From positions 1 to 7,443 of the forward strand of contig CALZMA010000042.1 in the NCBI GenBank assembly GCA_945788445.1: 7,443 nt of DNA, written 5' to 3'. This stretch comes from an uncultured Bacteroidales bacterium (GTDB taxonomy: Bacteria; Bacteroidota; Bacteroidia; Bacteroidales; Bacteroidaceae). Each line of letters begins with the position of its first letter. Position 1 is the first letter of the stretch. Shown one piece after another: positions 6,053-7,443 of this stretch. The notes under the pieces are model-generated. The model worked only from the letters and a program-made list of their open reading frames with translations, was not told the DNA's origin and made no database searches. The position numbers and the translations under genes are program-made.

Positions 6053-7443
6053 ATGGATTATTCACAATTTCTTTATATGCACGCAGAGTTGTCGCTTCTG
6101 GCAGTGATTCTCGTCCTGTTCGTGGCCGACCTCGTGATGTGTCCTGACAAAAAGAGCGGGAAAGGAGTTTACAATACCTGCCTGCCCGTTGTCCTGCTCA
6201 CGCTTCACACCGTGCTCAACTTCCTTCCCTGCGCCGACAGCGTGAGCTGCGAGGCCTTCGGGGGAATGTATGTCTACACGCCCATGATGACCGTGATGAA
6301 AACCGTGCTCAACGTGGGCACGCTCATCGTCTGCCTTATGGCCCACAAGTGGCTCAGCCGCGAAGAGAACCTCGTGAAGCAGGGCGAGTTCTACCTCCTT
6401 GTCCTCTTCACCCTGCTGGGCATGTACTTCATGATTTCCAGCGGCCACTTCCTGATGTTCTTCATCGGCCTCGAGCTCGCTTCCGTGCCCATGACCGCCC
6501 TCGTGGCCTTCGACAAGAAGCGCCGCGAGAGTGCCGAGGCCGGTGCCAAGTTCATCCTGCTGGCCCTCTTCTCGAGTGCGCTCCTGCTCTACGGCATCAG
6601 CCTCGTCTACGGTGCTTCGGGCACGCTCTACTTCGACGAAATCGGCGCGCAGCTCGACGGCTCGCTGCTCAGCATCTTCGGCCTCGTGCTCTTCATCACG
6701 GGCCTGGGCTTCAAGATTTCGCTCGTGCCCTTCCACCTCTGGACCGCCGACACCTACGAGGGCGCGCCCACCGTGGTCACCGGTTTCCTGAGCGTCATCT
6801 CCAAGGGTGCCGCCGCCTTCGTGCTCCTCTCCATCCTCATGAAGTGTTTCGCCCAGAGCGAACTCTTCTACAGCTGGAACACGGGCATGTACTGGATCAT
6901 CGTGGCCTCCATCACGGTGGCTAACCTCTTCGCCATCCGCCAGAACAACCTGAAGCGCTTCATGGCCTTCTCCGCCATCTCCCAGGCCGGCTACCTCGTG
7001 CTCGCCATCATGGACGGCACGGCCCAGGGCATGACCGCACTGGTCTTCTACCTCCTGGTATACATGGTCAGCAACCTCGGCGCCTTTGCCGTGATGACGA
7101 CCGTGGAGGAGAACAGCGGCAAAATCCTCATCAGCGACTACGACGGCCTTTACCAGACCAACCCGAAGCTCGCCTTCCTGATGACGCTCTGCCTCTTCTC
7201 ACTGGCAGGTATCCCGCCCTTCGCCGGCTTCTTCAGCAAGTTCTTCGTGTTCATGGCGGCCTTCAAGGCAGGCTATCCCCTGCTCGTCTTCATCGCCTTG
7301 GTGAACACCGTCATCTCGCTCTACTACTACCTCCTCATCGTGAAGGCCATGTACATCAAGCAGAGCGACAGCCCCATCGCCTCCTTCCGCAGCGATGCCT
7401 ACACCCGTCTCGCCCTCGTGCTGAGCATCCTCGGTGTCATCGT
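6053..7443 (+). CDS. nuoN: NADH-quinone oxidoreductase (complex I) subunit N, 3'-partial
   Basis: Antiporter-like pump subunit nearest NuoK. The frame is open from the ATG at 6053 to the window end: 463 complete codons plus two bases, against about 485 residues in E. coli NuoN, so only the end of the last helix region is missing. Charged residues expected of the family are present: E141 ([13 protein letters not shown]5), K221 ([16 protein letters not shown]7), K251 ([12 protein letters not shown]8), K301 in [17 protein letters not shown] and K396 ([13 protein letters not shown]12). [10 protein letters not shown] follows TM7 as usual. The first 30 bases hold only 8 G/C, unlike the GC-rich body. 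There is no Shine-Dalgarno sequence in the leader, which is C/A-rich with a single G. As in many operons, nuoN is expected to be the last gene, but the end lies outside the window. Confidence 0.97.
   Translation, partial: MDYSQFLYMHAELSLLAVILVLFVADLVMCPDKKSGKGVYNTCLPVVLLTLHTVLNFLPCADSVSCEAFGGMYVYTPMMTVMKTVLNVGTLIVCLMAHKWLSREENLVKQGEFYLLVLFTLLGMYFMISSGHFLMFFIGLELASVPMTALVAFDKKRRESAEAGAKFILLALFSSALLLYGISLVYGASGTLYFDEIGAQLDGSLLSIFGLVLFITGLGFKISLVPFHLWTADTYEGAPTVVTGFLSVISKGAAAFVLLSILMKCFAQSELFYSWNTGMYWIIVASITVANLFAIRQNNLKRFMAFSAISQAGYLVLAIMDGTAQGMTALVFYLLVYMVSNLGAFAVMTTVEENSGKILISDYDGLYQTNPKLAFLMTLCLFSLAGIPPFAGFFSKFFVFMAAFKAGYPLLVFIALVNTVISLYYYLLIVKAMYIKQSDSPIASFRSDAYTRLALVLSILGVI

Noticed and set aside
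6062..6736. 224-codon open frame on the - strand opposite nuoN
   Set aside because: An antisense shadow of nuoN with an E/H/A-rich translation and no motif.

Overview
The window is a stretch of a bacterial respiratory complex I (nuo) operon, all on the + strand, with no foreign or accessory genes. In order it holds nuoH (5' end cut by the window edge), nuoI, nuoJ, nuoK, nuoL, nuoM and nuoN (3' end cut by the window edge). The seven genes are closely packed: the gaps are 13, 121, 36, 18, 45 and 26 nt. The nuoI-nuoJ gap is the only one large enough to hold something of its own.

The organism is most likely a GC-rich member of the Bacteroidota, probably Bacteroidales. This rests on three things: the overall look of the Nuo proteins (recognised from memory, with no search run), start sites that lack any Shine-Dalgarno sequence and sit in A/C-rich, G-poor leaders, and strong use of C- or G-ending codons. 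Family or genus cannot be fixed from this window. The NuoN N-terminus reminds me of Prevotellaceae, but that is a weak impression.

NuoH forms the quinone-chamber/membrane junction. NuoI carries the two [4Fe-4S] clusters that lead electrons toward the quinone site. NuoJ and NuoK link the quinone chamber to the pumping arm. NuoL, NuoM and NuoN are the three antiporter-like proton pumps. In Bacteroidales the complex is known to lack the NADH-oxidising NuoE/F/G module. The genes that would show this lie upstream of the window, so it is an expectation here, not an observation.

The most interesting feature is in NuoM. The buried lysine of TM7, present in the NuoL (K234) and NuoN (K221) of this same operon and known to be essential in E. 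coli NuoM, is replaced by leucine (L227), while the other key charged residues of NuoM remain. Secondary points are a possible long-range stem in the nuoI-nuoJ spacer and an 11-nt TA run inside nuoL. I see no undescribed multi-gene system here. Apart from these points it is an ordinary, intact housekeeping operon.
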